64,000 nucleotides of DNA from Veillonellaceae bacterium (GTDB lineage: Bacteria > Bacillota > Negativicutes > Veillonellales > Dialisteraceae): assembly GCA_025992895.1 (NCBI GenBank), contig DAJPGA010000001.1, positions 1,692,501 through 1,756,500 on the forward strand. Reading direction: 5' to 3'. Positions 25,910 to 35,760 of this stretch are shown one piece after another (positions within the stretch are counted from its first letter, which is position 1; each line of letters starts with the position of its first letter). Below the pieces are notes generated by a model that ran no database searches, was not told the origin of the DNA, and was given only the letters and a program-made list of their open reading frames with translations. A program made the position numbers and the translations under genes.

Positions 25910-27861
25910 GGCCTTTTGAACAGCCTTCCCAGTTCTTCAGGTGTGAATCTTACAATCGTCGGTCTCCCATGCGGACATACAAACGGGCGGGACGTGTGGA
26001 AGAGATCTGTAATCAGTTCCTTCATCTGGCGGATATTCAAGGGGTCTCCCCTCTTGATAGCGCCGCGGCATGCGGCATAGGCCATCATGCGGTGGCGGAG
26101 CGTTTCAGGTGAAACCATATCTTCATCGTGATAGGCAACTAAAATATCCCTTACGACGCGAAGGAGTTCATCATCGGCAAAATCTTCCGGTGCTCCGGTC
26201 ACGCGTATGACATCAGGACCCGCCTGCTCAAATGTAATGCCCAGCTTGACCAGTTCTTTTTCATGATCCTGCAAAATCAGAATATCATCCGGCTCCACAT
26301 GGATCAGATGAGGAATCAGGAGTTTCTGGACAGGAATTCCTTCCGCTCTTTCTGCAAGCTTATCATAACGAACGCGTTCATGCGCTGCATGCTGGTCAAT
26401 GATGAAAAGATCCTTCCCATGCTGGCAGAGAATGAAGCAGTCTGCCACCTGTCCTAAAGGGATAACCGTTTCTGCTTCTTCTTTTTCTGATTCAAATAAG
26501 ACGCCTTCAGAAATTGTTTTCTGATCCTTCAATTCCTGATGATCTTCCTGATCTTCTCTCTTGAAGAATGGCTTATCCGACAGGATTTCACGGCTTCCTA
26601 CTGATGGCTGGAATGTCTCCCGCATCGTTTCAGAGCTTTTTCCAGCGCCGGAAGATGAAGATCCTTTCTGCTGCTGGCTGTATTCTTCAAGATGCGCTCT
26701 CCATGAATCAGGGACAGAGGGAGCCTTTGCCTCTCCCGGCTCCATAGCAAGCCCGATATCGTGCAGCGGTTTCTGTTCTTCCACTTTCACATTGACCGGA
26801 TTTACATCCATTTCACCAAGAACTTGATGGCCCGGATCCTTGATCATCTCACGGGCAATGCTGTCTGCATCCGACTGGGATGTGAGCGTCCTTAAAACGG
26901 CATGGTACACCGTGCGGAATGCCATTTGTTCATCAGAAAACTTGATTTCCCTTTTCTGAGGATGCACATTGACGTCGATACTTTCCGGCGGCACATCAAA
27001 GGAAAGAACAAGAAGCGGATAGCCATTCTTCGGAAGAAGTGAATGGTATGCATTGTCCACAGCTTTTGAAATGACAGAACTTTCAATGACTCTCCGGTTG
27101 ATGATCAGCGTCTGGAACTGGCGGCTGCTCTTTAAGAGTGATGGTTTTGAAATCAGTCCGTTAAGGAAGATATTTTCCCCTTCTTCTTTGACTTCAAGCA
27201 TTTCACCGGCTGTCTTTACACCATATAAAGCAGAGACTACGTCAAGAAGTCTTCCGTTTCCCGGTGTTTCAATGACAACCCTTCCATTATTGATCAGGCG
27301 GAAAGCCACATCCGGATTGGCAAGGGCCAGTTTTCCCACCATCGTATTGATTCTAGCCGATTCCGTTCTTTCTGATTTCAGGAATTTCTTCCTCGCCGGA
27401 ACGTTATAGAAAAGCTCCCTGACCTCAACCGTTGTGCCGGCTGGCGTTCCGGCGGCACGCACGTCCTCAACAACGCCGCCCTTGATATCAATGACCGTTC
27501 CTTCAACATCTTCCGGTCTTCTTGTCGTGATGGATGACCTTGAAACGGACATAATGCTTGGAAGTGCTTCCCCGCGGAATCCCAGGGAGGCGATGTGATA
27601 AATGTTATCCACATTGGAAATCTTGCTAGTGGCGTGGCGGATAATGGACATCTTGGCATCTTCTGCAGTCATTCCAGAACCGTTATCCGTCACACGAATG
27701 TAGGTCATCCCGCCGTCTGCAATTTCTATTTCCACTTCATGAGCGCCTGCATCGACAGAATTTTCCACAAGCTCTTTGACAGCATTGACCGGACGCTCGA
27801 CGACTTCTCCTGCAGCAATCTGATTCGCCGTAACTTCATCAAGAACATGAATTAATCCCAT
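25906..27861 (-). CDS. mutL: DNA mismatch repair protein MutL
   Basis: A 651-residue GHKL ATPase. Motifs: NQIAAGEVVERP near 13, DNGSGM near 60, GFRGEALPSI near 95, and the transducer domain with PQKREIKFSD near 310. A poorly conserved Gln/Ser-rich linker (about 345-430) precedes the dimerisation domain with the metal-site motif QHAAHERVRYDKL near 495, which in organisms lacking MutH forms the endonuclease (the DQHA(x)2E(x)4E motif, visible here). It overlaps mutS by one base and the methyltransferase by four. Confidence 0.96.
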   Translation of the reverse strand: MGLIHVLDEVTANQIAAGEVVERPVNAVKELVENSVDAGAHEVEIEIADGGMTYIRVTDNGSGMTAEDAKMSIIRHATSKISNVDNIYHIASLGFRGEALPSIMSVSRSSITTRRPEDVEGTVIDIKGGVVEDVRAAGTPAGTTVEVRELFYNVPARKKFLKSERTESARINTMVGKLALANPDVAFRLINNGRVVIETPGNGRLLDVVSALYGVKTAGEMLEVKEEGENIFLNGLISKPSLLKSSRQFQTLIINRRVIESSVISKAVDNAYHSLLPKNGYPLLVLSFDVPPESIDVNVHPQKREIKFSDEQMAFRTVYHAVLRTLTSQSDADSIAREMIKDPGHQVLGEMDVNPVNVKVEEQKPLHDIGLAMEPGEAKAPSVPDSWRAHLEEYSQQQKGSSSSGAGKSSETMRETFQPSVGSREILSDKPFFKREDQEDHQELKDQKTISEGVLFESEKEEAETVIPLGQVADCFILCQHGKDLFIIDQHAAHERVRYDKLAERAEGIPVQKLLIPHLIHVEPDDILILQDHEKELVKLGITFEQAGPDVIRVTGAPEDFADDELLRVVRDILVAYHDEDMVSPETLRHRMMAYAACRGAIKRGDPLNIRQMKELITDLFHTSRPFVCPHGRPTIVRFTPEELGRLFKRP

Positions 27862-30428
27862 TATCGGCTCTCCTTTGCTTCCTTACTCAGTCGGAATAAA
27901 ATCTCCATGGCTTCAATCGGTGTCTTGCTCATGACATCAAGGTCTGCCAGTTCATTGATGATGGGCGATGCAAAAAGATCAAGGCCGGTTTCTCTTGCTT
28001 CATTAGAAGGAGCAGAAGGCGCATGGTACCCTTTACCATCCGATTCCTCCAGTCCTTCAAGAATATCGTCTGCTCTTTTCAGGAGAGATTCAGGAAGCCC
28101 GGCAAGTCTTGCTACATGGATTCCGTAGCTTCTGTCTGCACAGCCTGGAACAATGCGGCGGAGAAATACGACATCCTTCCCGCGTTCCTTCACTGTTACC
28201 GTATAATTCTTGATCTTGCTGCTGCCATCTGCCATATCTGACAACTCATGATAGTGTGTGGCAAACAAAGTAAAGCCATGAATCTTTTTATCAATGTATT
28301 CGACAACGGCTCTTGCAATACTCATGCCGTCATATGTGCTCGTGCCTCTCCCGATTTCATCAAGAAGAATCAGGCTGTTCCTGGTGGCATTGCGGAGAAT
28401 GTGCGATACCTCCTGCATTTCCACCATGAACGTACTCTGACCGGTCGATATGTCATCCGTGGCTCCGATTCTTGTGAATATGCGGTCGACAGGAGAAAAC
28501 ATGCCGCTTTTAGCCGGTATGAAGGATCCGATCTGCGCCATAATCGTCAAAACAGCAACCTGACGCATGTATGTCGACTTACCTGCCATGTTAGGCCCTG
28601 TGATAACCAGGATTTCCTGATTATCATGATTCAGTTCCGTATCGTTTGGCACAAACATTTCATGATTGAGGGCATGTTCGACCATCGGATGCCTTCCATC
28701 GGAAATCGAAATGCGGCCTTCCTTCTGTGGGAGGATCTGCGGTCTTACATAGCGGTCTTTCAGGGCTGCCCTTGCAAGGCTTGCTATGCAGTCAATCCCC
28801 GCCAGAGCAGAAGCCGTTCTCTGCATATCCGGGATTTCCGGGCGTATTTCCGCTTTGACCATCTGGTAGATCTTAAGTTCGAGCTCTTCGGTCTTTTCCT
28901 TGGCGGAGAGCGCTTTAGCCTCGAATTCCTTCAGCTCGGGGGTAATGTATCTTTCCGCATTGACCAGCGTCTGTTTTCTCACATAATACTCAGGAACAGG
29001 AATCTTATTGGCATTGGAGATTTCAAAGTAATAACCAAAGACATTATTGAATCCGATCTTCAGCTTGATGCCCGTCTTCTCCTTTTCCTCTTCTTCCAGC
29101 TTTGCTATATATTCCTGGCTGTCTTCCGACAAAGAGCGGATTTCGTCAAGCTCTTCGGAAAATCCTTTTTTTATGTATTTGCCATCCTTGATATTTCCTG
29201 TGCCATTTTCATTCATCGCACGATCCAGAAGGTCAAAAACGGCTTCATGCACTTTCATCTGCCCGTTCAGCTTTTTCAGGATGACTGAACTGGAAGATGA
29301 AAGGAGATTCTTGATCTGCGGCACAATCTTGAGCGTTGCTTTGAGTGCCAGCAAATCCTTCGGTGATGTAACATTGGCTTCGATACGTCCAAGGATTCTT
29401 TCAAAGTCAAAGACTTGCGAAAGCAGCTCTTCGAGCTGTGTTAATTCCATGGCATGATTCGTAAGTTCTTCAATCCCGTCCTGACGAAGGATGATTCCAT
29501 TCACATCCACCAGAGGCCTTTCAAGCCAGCGCCGCAAAAGTCTTGCCCCCATCGCCGTATGCGTGTGATCAAGAAGCTCAAGAAGCGTTCCTCTTCTTCC
29601 GCCATCCCTCATATTTCTGGTGATTTCAAGATTTCTGATGCACTGGTCGGAAAGAATCAGCGTATGATCTTCCCTGATCGGCTGTACGGAATGGAATTCC
29701 GGCAGGTTGTCTCTCATGACATTTTGCAGATAATCCGCCAGATATCCAAAGGCCATGCGTACATTTTCATCTTCAATCGATTCCGCAATCGCAGGTGCCT
29801 TGCACATTTCATCTGTTTCAGGCATTCTTGTGACAAGGCAGCTTCCAAGCCTTGATGAGCAGAATGATGTCAGCTGGCGGTAGAAATCATCTGATACGCC
29901 GCATACGAGTTCTGCCGGATTATATACAGAAAGGACATCCAGGAAATCGTCCTGCTCCTTTTTAAGATTCCAGATCCCCCACCAGCTTTCGCCTGTTGAA
30001 ATATCACAGAGGACCATATGGATCTTCTTGTCTTTCTCAAGAAGGCAGGCCAGATAGTTGTTGGATTTATCCGCAATGGCATTTTCAAAGAGAATGGTTC
30101 CCGGCGTAATGACACGGATGACATCACGCTTAACGAGTCCCTTTGCTTTTTTAGGATCTTCAAGCTGTTCGCAGATAGCTACTTTGTACCCTTTTTGAAT
30201 CAAACGGTAAATATAGACCTCGGCCGCATGGTACGGCACGCCGCACATGGGAACGCGGCCTTCTGCGCCTGCATTCTTTCCTGTCAGGGTCAATTCCAGT
30301 TCATGAGAAGCCGTGTACGCGTCATCATAAAACAATTCGTAAAAATCACCCAGACGGTAAAAGAGCAGGCAGTCCTTATACCCCTCTTTTATCTCTTTGT
30401 ATTGATCCATTAATGGCGTTTTAGCCAA
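27861..30428 (-). CDS. mutS: DNA mismatch recognition ATPase MutS
   Basis: An 855-residue MutS1 protein. The mismatch-reading Phe-x-Glu motif is in LGDFYELFYDDA near residue 28, P-loop GPNMAGKSTYMRQ near 614, signature STFMVEMQEVSHIL and Walker B LILLDEIGRGTSTYDG near 690. The start is assigned to a TTG at 30428 (LAKTPLMDQY), because GAGAGGTGA is 6 bases upstream and family members start about 8 residues before the conserved TPLMDQY. It is followed directly by mutL, the common mutSL order. Confidence 0.95.
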   Translation of the reverse strand: MAKTPLMDQYKEIKEGYKDCLLFYRLGDFYELFYDDAYTASHELELTLTGKNAGAEGRVPMCGVPYHAAEVYIYRLIQKGYKVAICEQLEDPKKAKGLVKRDVIRVITPGTILFENAIADKSNNYLACLLEKDKKIHMVLCDISTGESWWGIWNLKKEQDDFLDVLSVYNPAELVCGVSDDFYRQLTSFCSSRLGSCLVTRMPETDEMCKAPAIAESIEDENVRMAFGYLADYLQNVMRDNLPEFHSVQPIREDHTLILSDQCIRNLEITRNMRDGGRRGTLLELLDHTHTAMGARLLRRWLERPLVDVNGIILRQDGIEELTNHAMELTQLEELLSQVFDFERILGRIEANVTSPKDLLALKATLKIVPQIKNLLSSSSSVILKKLNGQMKVHEAVFDLLDRAMNENGTGNIKDGKYIKKGFSEELDEIRSLSEDSQEYIAKLEEEEKEKTGIKLKIGFNNVFGYYFEISNANKIPVPEYYVRKQTLVNAERYITPELKEFEAKALSAKEKTEELELKIYQMVKAEIRPEIPDMQRTASALAGIDCIASLARAALKDRYVRPQILPQKEGRISISDGRHPMVEHALNHEMFVPNDTELNHDNQEILVITGPNMAGKSTYMRQVAVLTIMAQIGSFIPAKSGMFSPVDRIFTRIGATDDISTGQSTFMVEMQEVSHILRNATRNSLILLDEIGRGTSTYDGMSIARAVVEYIDKKIHGFTLFATHYHELSDMADGSSKIKNYTVTVKERGKDVVFLRRIVPGCADRSYGIHVARLAGLPESLLKRADDILEGLEESDGKGYHAPSAPSNEARETGLDLFASPIINELADLDVMSKTPIEAMEILFRLSKEAKESR

Positions 30429-30464
30429 TCTCAATCACCTCTCGATCAAATGACAAGACAGAAT

Positions 30465-31808
30465 TCAGATCAGTTCTCCCTTGAGAACCCAGGTCTGCGC
30501 TGTGTCAACTTTAACGTCAACCGTATCTCCGACGGAAATTCCTTCCTTGTACGGGAATAAGATCATTTTGTTCCCGGAAGTTCTTCCGTACCAGTTCATC
30601 GGATCCTGCTTGGAAGGACCTTCTACGATAATGGAATATGTCTTTCCTTCCATTTCCTTATTGAGTTCAAGACTGATTTCATTTTCCACATCCATCAGTT
30701 CCTGCAGACGTCTGTGCTTGGTGTCGGAATCGATCTGGTCTTCCATTCTTGCTGCAGGCGTTCCGGTTCTTGGAGAATAAATAAATGTATAAGCGGAATC
30801 GAAACGAACTTCCTTCAAGAGAGCCAGCGTTTCCTGGTGCATTTCTTCCGTTTCTCCCGGAAATCCCGTAATAAGATCTGTCGTTACGACAATATCAGGC
30901 ATTTTGCTCCTTACGTAGGAAAGAAGTTCCTTGAAATGTTCAATCGTATATCCGCGGTTCATCTTCTTCAGCATTTCATTGGATCCGTGCTGGACGGGAA
31001 GATGCATATGACGGACAACCTTCGGTGATTCTGCCATGGCATCAATCATATCGAATGTCATATCTCTTGGATGGGATGTCATGTAGCGGACTCTTTCAAT
31101 GCCATCAATCTTGTCGATGGCACGGATCAAGTCACCGAAATCAGTCCCGTTCCTGAAATCGAGCCCGTAAGAATTGACATTTTGCCCGAGAAGTGTAACT
31201 TCCTTGTAACCTTCATCGGCAAGAGTCTGGATTTCATTGGAAATGTCATCAATCGTACGGCTGATTTCACGGCCTCTTACATAGGGAACGATGCAGTAAG
31301 TACAGAACTTATTGCATCCCTGCATGATCGGAACCCATGCGAAAGTCTTGGACTTTCTGACAGATTTCAGTTCACTGTAATCTTCAACGCTGTGCGGATT
31401 TCTTTCTGTCTTGACGACATGGCCGCCTCGTGCATTTTCTTTGGAGACAATATCTTTCAGATCATGAATATGGTACGGTCCGATAACAAAATCAATGATC
31501 GGCATTCTTTCAATCAGCTTGCCTTTGTTTTCCTGCGCCATACAGCCGGCGATTCCCAGGAGCATGTTCGGATTCTTGTCCTTCAGCTTCTTGATTTCAC
31601 CGATTTTCCCATACACTTTCTCTTCTGCATTCTGGCGGACACTGCATGTATTCATGATGACGATGTCTGCGTCTTCCATTTCTTCAGCCGGCTGATATCC
31701 CAGTTCTTCCAGCTGTCCGTTAATACGTTCCGTGTCAGATTCATTCATCTGGCATCCATATGTAATCGTATAATATTTCTTCCCCATCGGGAGCTGCTCC
31801 TTATCCAC
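30465..31808 (-). CDS. miaB: tRNA-2-methylthio-N6-dimethylallyladenosine synthase
   Basis: A 447-residue radical SAM methylthiotransferase. The N-terminal cluster domain has YGCQMNESDTE with its first Cys, MNTCSVRQNAEEKV and GIAGCMAQ; the radical SAM motif is CNKFCTYC near residue 166; a C-terminal TRAM domain follows (about 385-445). It thiomethylates i6A37 made by MiaA. The start is GTG at 31808, with CAGGAGG 7 bases upstream. It heads the long repair/modification operon, under an extended -10 promoter. Confidence 0.95.
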   Translation of the reverse strand: MDKEQLPMGKKYYTITYGCQMNESDTERINGQLEELGYQPAEEMEDADIVIMNTCSVRQNAEEKVYGKIGEIKKLKDKNPNMLLGIAGCMAQENKGKLIERMPIIDFVIGPYHIHDLKDIVSKENARGGHVVKTERNPHSVEDYSELKSVRKSKTFAWVPIMQGCNKFCTYCIVPYVRGREISRTIDDISNEIQTLADEGYKEVTLLGQNVNSYGLDFRNGTDFGDLIRAIDKIDGIERVRYMTSHPRDMTFDMIDAMAESPKVVRHMHLPVQHGSNEMLKKMNRGYTIEHFKELLSYVRSKMPDIVVTTDLITGFPGETEEMHQETLALLKEVRFDSAYTFIYSPRTGTPAARMEDQIDSDTKHRRLQELMDVENEISLELNKEMEGKTYSIIVEGPSKQDPMNWYGRTSGNKMILFPYKEGISVGDTVDVKVDTAQTWVLKGELI

Positions 31809-31844
31809 GGCAATCCTCCTGTATTATGTTAAATCAATTATAAT

Positions 31845-31853
31845 ATTATACCA
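31845..31853 (-). promoter_or_regulatory. Extended -10 promoter of the miaB-mutS-mutL-miaA-hfq operon
   Basis: Minus strand TGGTATAAT; no strong -35 at 17 bases. It lies about 37 bases before the miaB GTG. Confidence 0.5.
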
Positions 31854-31895
31854 TATACAGGATATTCCTTTCATATAATCTAATTTCTACCACGC

Positions 31896-31939
31896 AAAAA
31901 GGAGCTGCGGCAAAATGAATTGCACATTTTGTCACAGCC
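31896..31939 (-). terminator. Terminator of the riboflavin operon (long-hairpin repeat, copy A)
   Basis: A stem of about 16 pairs, GCTGTGACAAAATG with CATTTTGCCGCAGC on the minus strand, followed by TTTTTG. The sequence is nearly the same as the hairpin at 60568-60617; see findings. Confidence 0.88.
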
Positions 31940-31955
31940 CTTTGACAAGTCCTTC

Positions 31956-32423
31956 CTACTTTCCAAGCTTCTTGAAAAGGCTTGCCATTTCAAGAGCATC
32001 CATCGCGCATTCAAAGCCCTTGTTGCCGGACTTGAGCCCTGCCCTGTTGACAGCCTGTTCAATCGTATCGGTGGTCAATACGCCGTAGAGAACAGGAATG
32101 CCGCTCGAAAGTGATGCCATGGCAACGCCCTTTGTCACTTCGGTTGCTACATGTTCATAATGATCTGTTTCTCCGCGGATGACTGCGCCAAGGCAGATGA
32201 CAGCATCATATTTTCCTGATTCAGCCATTTTCTTGGCAGCCAGCGGGATTTCGAAAGCACCCGGCACCCATGCCAGATCCACTTTATCCATATCGACGCC
32301 ATGACGGCTAAGTCCGTCTACGGCTCCGTCAATCAGTTTGCTGACGATGACTTCATTGAAACGGGATGCTACAATTCCTACTCTGATTTCACTTTCATTA
32401 AAAAGTCCGGAAATAATATTCAC
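31956..32423 (-). CDS. ribH: 6,7-dimethyl-8-ribityllumazine synthase
   Basis: A 155-residue lumazine synthase. [19 protein letters not shown] near 16 (active-site Phe), [18 protein letters not shown] near 52, [19 protein letters not shown] near 80 with the catalytic His, and the C-terminal [21 protein letters not shown] (quoted in parts: [11 protein letters not shown]) are all typical. It condenses the ribityl-aminopyrimidine with dihydroxybutanone phosphate. The start codon is GTG with GGAGG 8 bases upstream. Last gene of the riboswitch-controlled operon, 18 bases after ribBA. Confidence 0.96.
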   Translation of the reverse strand: MNIISGLFNESEIRVGIVASRFNEVIVSKLIDGAVDGLSRHGVDMDKVDLAWVPGAFEIPLAAKKMAESGKYDAVICLGAVIRGETDHYEHVATEVTKGVAMASLSSGIPVLYGVLTTDTIEQAVNRAGLKSGNKGFECAMDALEMASLFKKLGK

Positions 32424-32441
32424 TTTGAATGCCTCCTGTGC

Positions 32442-33671
32442 TTACTCTTTTGGTTCTTCAATATCTTTATCAAGCTTTAACATATGGCCCATTTTTTCCT
32501 GCTTCGTTTTCAGATAGAATTCGTCTTCGCGGGTAGGAGCCATTTCAATTGGTTCTCTTGATGCAATGGTGATGCCGTATTCACTGACATCTCCGATTTT
32601 CTGCGGGTTATTGGTCAGAAGACGGATGCTGTTTACGCCCAATGCCTTAAGAATCTGCGCGCCTGTCATGTATTCACGAAGGTCAGCCGCAAATCCAAGC
32701 TTCAGGTTCGCTTCAACGGTATCATATCCTTCATCCTGAAGGGCATAGGCTCTGATCTTGTTGATCAGGCCGATTCCTCTTCCTTCCTGACGAAGGTAAA
32801 CAAGGACGCCGCGTCCTTCACGGGCAATCTGGCGCATAGCCTGCACAAGCTGCTGGCCGCAGTCACAGCGAAGGGAACCGAAGCAGTCTCCTGTCAGACA
32901 TTCAGAATGAATGCGGCAAAGGACCGGCTTGCCGTCAGAAACATCGCCCATGGAAAGGGCTACATGGTGTTCCCCGTTCATCTTATTCACAAATCCGTAA
33001 ATTTCAAATTCACCATACTTTGTCGGAAGCTTGGCATGAGAAACTTCATCTACCAGTACTTCGTGCTTTTTCCTGTATTCGATGAGCTCCTGAATATTGC
33101 CAATCTTCATATTCTTTTCTCTGGCAAGCTTGAAGAGGTCATCCCTTCTTGCCATTGTTCCATCATCATTCATGATTTCGCAGCAAAGACCTGCCGGTTT
33201 TAATCCTGCAAGTCTTGCAAGGTCGACAGTTGCTTCCGTGTGGCCCTGACGTTCAAGAACGCCCCATTTTCTTGCTTTCAGCGGGAAAAGATGGCCGGGT
33301 CTTCTGAAATCTTCCGGCTTTGCCCCGTCCTTGATCGCTTCAAGCGCTGTCATAGAGCGGGCATACGCGGAAACTCCCGTACCGGAATCTTTATAATCGA
33401 TAGATTCCAGGAATGCGGTCTGATGATTATCCGTATTATGGCGGATCATCGGTCCCAGGTACAGGGACTCGGCAATTTCTTCAGACATCGGCATGCAGAT
33501 GACGCCTTTTGCTTCCGAAGCCATACGGTTCACATTTTCCGGGGTAGCAAATTCTGCGGCGCAAATATAATCGCCTTCATTTTCTCTGGACTCCGGATCC
33601 TGCATGATGACAATGTGTCCTGCACGGATTTCTTCAATGATTTCTTCAATACTGTCAAATTTATAATCCAT
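32442..33671 (-). CDS. ribBA: Bifunctional DHBP synthase / GTP cyclohydrolase II
   Basis: A 409-residue fusion. Residues 1-205 form 3,4-dihydroxy-2-butanone-4-phosphate synthase ([19 protein letters not shown] and [24 protein letters not shown], quoted as RPGHLFPL and GHTEAT); residues 206-409 form GTP cyclohydrolase II with the zinc cysteines in [18 protein letters not shown] and [11 protein letters not shown]. The two activities feed both branches of riboflavin synthesis. The start at 33671 has GGAGG upstream and overlaps the end of ribE by 11 bases. Confidence 0.96.
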   Translation of the reverse strand: MDYKFDSIEEIIEEIRAGHIVIMQDPESRENEGDYICAAEFATPENVNRMASEAKGVICMPMSEEIAESLYLGPMIRHNTDNHQTAFLESIDYKDSGTGVSAYARSMTALEAIKDGAKPEDFRRPGHLFPLKARKWGVLERQGHTEATVDLARLAGLKPAGLCCEIMNDDGTMARRDDLFKLAREKNMKIGNIQELIEYRKKHEVLVDEVSHAKLPTKYGEFEIYGFVNKMNGEHHVALSMGDVSDGKPVLCRIHSECLTGDCFGSLRCDCGQQLVQAMRQIAREGRGVLVYLRQEGRGIGLINKIRAYALQDEGYDTVEANLKLGFAADLREYMTGAQILKALGVNSIRLLTNNPQKIGDVSEYGITIASREPIEMAPTREDEFYLKTKQEKMGHMLKLDKDIEEPKE

Positions 33672-34314
33672 AACTTCCTCCATGCCCAAGGCTCTGAAGC
33701 ATCCCCAGCGTCAACCCCTCGCCCGGTTTGTCTTTCATGAGCTGCTCGATGTACTTTCCTATATAATCACATTCGATATTGACCGGATCCCCTGGTTTTT
33801 TGTCCATCAATATCGTTTTCTCTCCCGTATGAGGGATAAGAGAAATGGTGAAACCTTTATCTGTTCTCTCTGCCACGGTAAGGCTGATGCCGTCTATGGC
33901 GACAGAACCTTTTTCAACAATATATTTCATCAGTGCTTTGTCTAATGTTATGGCAACTTCGATGGAATTATCCAGTTTCCTGAATGAAAGAATTTTTCCC
34001 TGTCCATCGACATGGCCAAGCATGATATGTCCGCCCAGGCGGTCGCAAAGCCTGAGTGCTCTTTCAAGATTAACCGGAGATCCCGGCCGGCAAATGGAGA
34101 AGGATGTTCTTCTCAAAGTTTCAGGCGTAACGTCGGCATCAAAAGAATCCCGATCCATTCTTGTAACGGTGAGACAGGCGCCATTGACCGCAATACTGTC
34201 GCCAAGCTTTGTCCCTTCCAGTACAGTCCTGCAGGAAATGGTCAGCGTGCAGCTGTGTCCGGATCTTTTGATCTGCCTGATATGGCCGATTTCCTCAACA
34301 ATCCCGGTAAACAT
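33661..34314 (-). CDS. ribE: Riboflavin synthase, alpha subunit
   Basis: A 217-residue protein with two lumazine-binding barrels. It begins [12 protein letters not shown], the invariant start of the family, and shows [11 protein letters not shown] near 40 and [14 protein letters not shown] near 136 as the repeated motif. It dismutates two lumazines to riboflavin. It begins 2 bases after ribD and overlaps ribBA. Confidence 0.96.
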   Translation of the reverse strand: MFTGIVEEIGHIRQIKRSGHSCTLTISCRTVLEGTKLGDSIAVNGACLTVTRMDRDSFDADVTPETLRRTSFSICRPGSPVNLERALRLCDRLGGHIMLGHVDGQGKILSFRKLDNSIEVAITLDKALMKYIVEKGSVAIDGISLTVAERTDKGFTISLIPHTGEKTILMDKKPGDPVNIECDYIGKYIEQLMKDKPGEGLTLGMLQSLGHGGSYGL

Positions 34315-34316
34315 TC

Positions 34317-35516
34317 TTATTCACCCTTTTCATCCTCTCCTTTTTCGATAGGGAGATCTGATGCAGGTTCGTCATGAACTTCTTCTGATTTCTCAGGTTC
34401 TTCTTTAGGAGATTCTTCTTTGTGATCTACATAACCCTCAATGATGAGATCAGAGCCTGACATCAATGTTGTAATATTTTTTAGCCTAACCGCTTCCGGT
34501 ATGGTGTCTGCGCCTTTTCCTCCAAGGAGGCCCGGTGCATCTTTTCCGCCAATCAGGATGGGCGCCGCATAAATCCTTACCTTATCAACGATTCCTGCCT
34601 CAAATGCATCAGCAGCAAGAGTTGCGCCGCCTTCCAGAAGGATGCCGTCGATTCCTTTCAAGGCAAGTCCTGTCATAGCAGCCGAGAGGTCTACCTTTCC
34701 CTTGATATCGCCGTCTGCAATAATGACATCAATGCCGTTTTTAATCAGGGCATCACGCTTTGTCTCATCGGCCGAGGTGGTCGTAAGGACGATCGCCTTT
34801 CCCGGTTCCTGAAATACCTTTGCCTTGAGAGGAACGGATAGATTGCCATCTACGATAATTCTTACCGGATCGATCATACCTTCCGTGCGGGATGTCAAAA
34901 GCGGATTATCGGCCAGTATAGTGCCGGCTCCCGCCATAATTCCTGCATAGCAGCCGCGGAGAACGTGAACCTCCTCGCGTGAATCCTCAGAAGAAATCCA
35001 CTTGGATTCACCGGTATGGCAGGCTGTTTTTCCATCCAGGGACATGGCCGCTTTGTAAAGGACAAAAGGTTTGTGCTTCTGGATGTACTTCATGAAAACT
35101 TCATTGAGCTCTTTTGCTTCTTTTTCCATGACGCCGACAGTAACAAAAATGCCCGCATCCCTTAATTTCCTGATTCCCTTTCCTGCTACGAGCGGATTGG
35201 GATCAACCATTGCCGTGACAACGCGGTCGATGTCTTTCTGGATAATGAGATCCGCACACGGCGGCGTCTTCCCGTAGTGAGAGCAGGGCTCCAGGCTGAC
35301 GTACAAAGTCGCCCCCTTCGGATCTTCTGTGCAGTTATTAAATGCATTCACTTCTGCATGCGGGCCGCCATACTGTTCATGCCAACCTTCACCGATGACA
35401 CGCCCGTCTTTGACAATGACAGCACCTACCATTGGATTCGGGCGCGTATGCCCCATTCCTCTGACTGCCAGTTCCAGAGCGCGGGCCATGTACTTTCTAT
35501 CTTCATCAATACGCAA
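34317..35516 (-). CDS. ribD: Bifunctional riboflavin deaminase-reductase RibD with acidic tail
   Basis: A 399-residue enzyme. The N-terminal cytidine-deaminase-type domain has GGPHAEVNAF and SLEPCSHYGKTPPC (zinc ligands His, Cys, Cys); the C-terminal reductase domain begins near residue 150 with KAAMSLDGKTA and includes ILLEGGATLAADAFE. The last 35 residues are an unusual Glu/Lys/Pro-rich tail after the normal end of the family. The start is assigned to a TTG at 35516, 8 bases after GGGAGG; an upstream frame runs through the riboswitch terminator. Both the RBS and the start codon are embedded in that terminator's 3' arm and T-tract. Confidence 0.92.
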   Translation of the reverse strand: MRIDEDRKYMARALELAVRGMGHTRPNPMVGAVIVKDGRVIGEGWHEQYGGPHAEVNAFNNCTEDPKGATLYVSLEPCSHYGKTPPCADLIIQKDIDRVVTAMVDPNPLVAGKGIRKLRDAGIFVTVGVMEKEAKELNEVFMKYIQKHKPFVLYKAAMSLDGKTACHTGESKWISSEDSREEVHVLRGCYAGIMAGAGTILADNPLLTSRTEGMIDPVRIIVDGNLSVPLKAKVFQEPGKAIVLTTTSADETKRDALIKNGIDVIIADGDIKGKVDLSAAMTGLALKGIDGILLEGGATLAADAFEAGIVDKVRIYAAPILIGGKDAPGLLGGKGADTIPEAVRLKNITTLMSGSDLIIEGYVDHKEESPKEEPEKSEEVHDEPASDLPIEKGEDEKGE

Positions 35517-35690
35517 AAAATCCACCTCCCTTTCATTCCAGGGAGGTGGATTCCTAAGAATCTTATCCACTCTTCTTTCATCCGGACTATACCGTCGGCT
35601 CTGGATTCACACCAGATCTTACCAAGCGAAATTGGTTCGTGGGCTGTCACCACCGGTGGGGACTTCCACCCCGCCCTGAAGAGATTATCT
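35515..35690 (-). promoter_or_regulatory. FMN riboswitch (RFN element) with terminator overlapping the ribD RBS
   Basis: On the minus strand the element starts near CAGGGCGGGGTGG (35683-35671), contains CCCCACCGGTGG, GCCCACGA, and ends with GAGCCGACGGTATAGTCCGG plus ATGAAAGAAGA (to 35570), the RFN consensus. The expression platform is an 11-bp hairpin, 35520-35530 with 35541-35551, followed by TTTTTT; its 3' arm contains the GGGAGG of ribD. FMN binding should lower expression of ribD-ribE-ribBA-ribH. Confidence 0.96.
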
Positions 35691-35700
35691 ATTCTTATTT

Positions 35701-35728
35701 ATTATAGCAGAACGATGTATAAACGCAA
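35701..35728 (-). promoter_or_regulatory. Promoter of the riboflavin operon
   Basis: Minus strand TATAAT at 35706-35701 preceded after 16 bases by TTGCGT. It stands 11-20 bases before the FMN aptamer. Confidence 0.65.
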
Positions 35729-35760
35729 TAGTCAGCATATAATCAAAAGACCTTGTCCGT

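Noticed and set aside
28248..29288. A 346-residue plus-strand frame over mutS
   Set aside because: Antisense shadow; no coding character.
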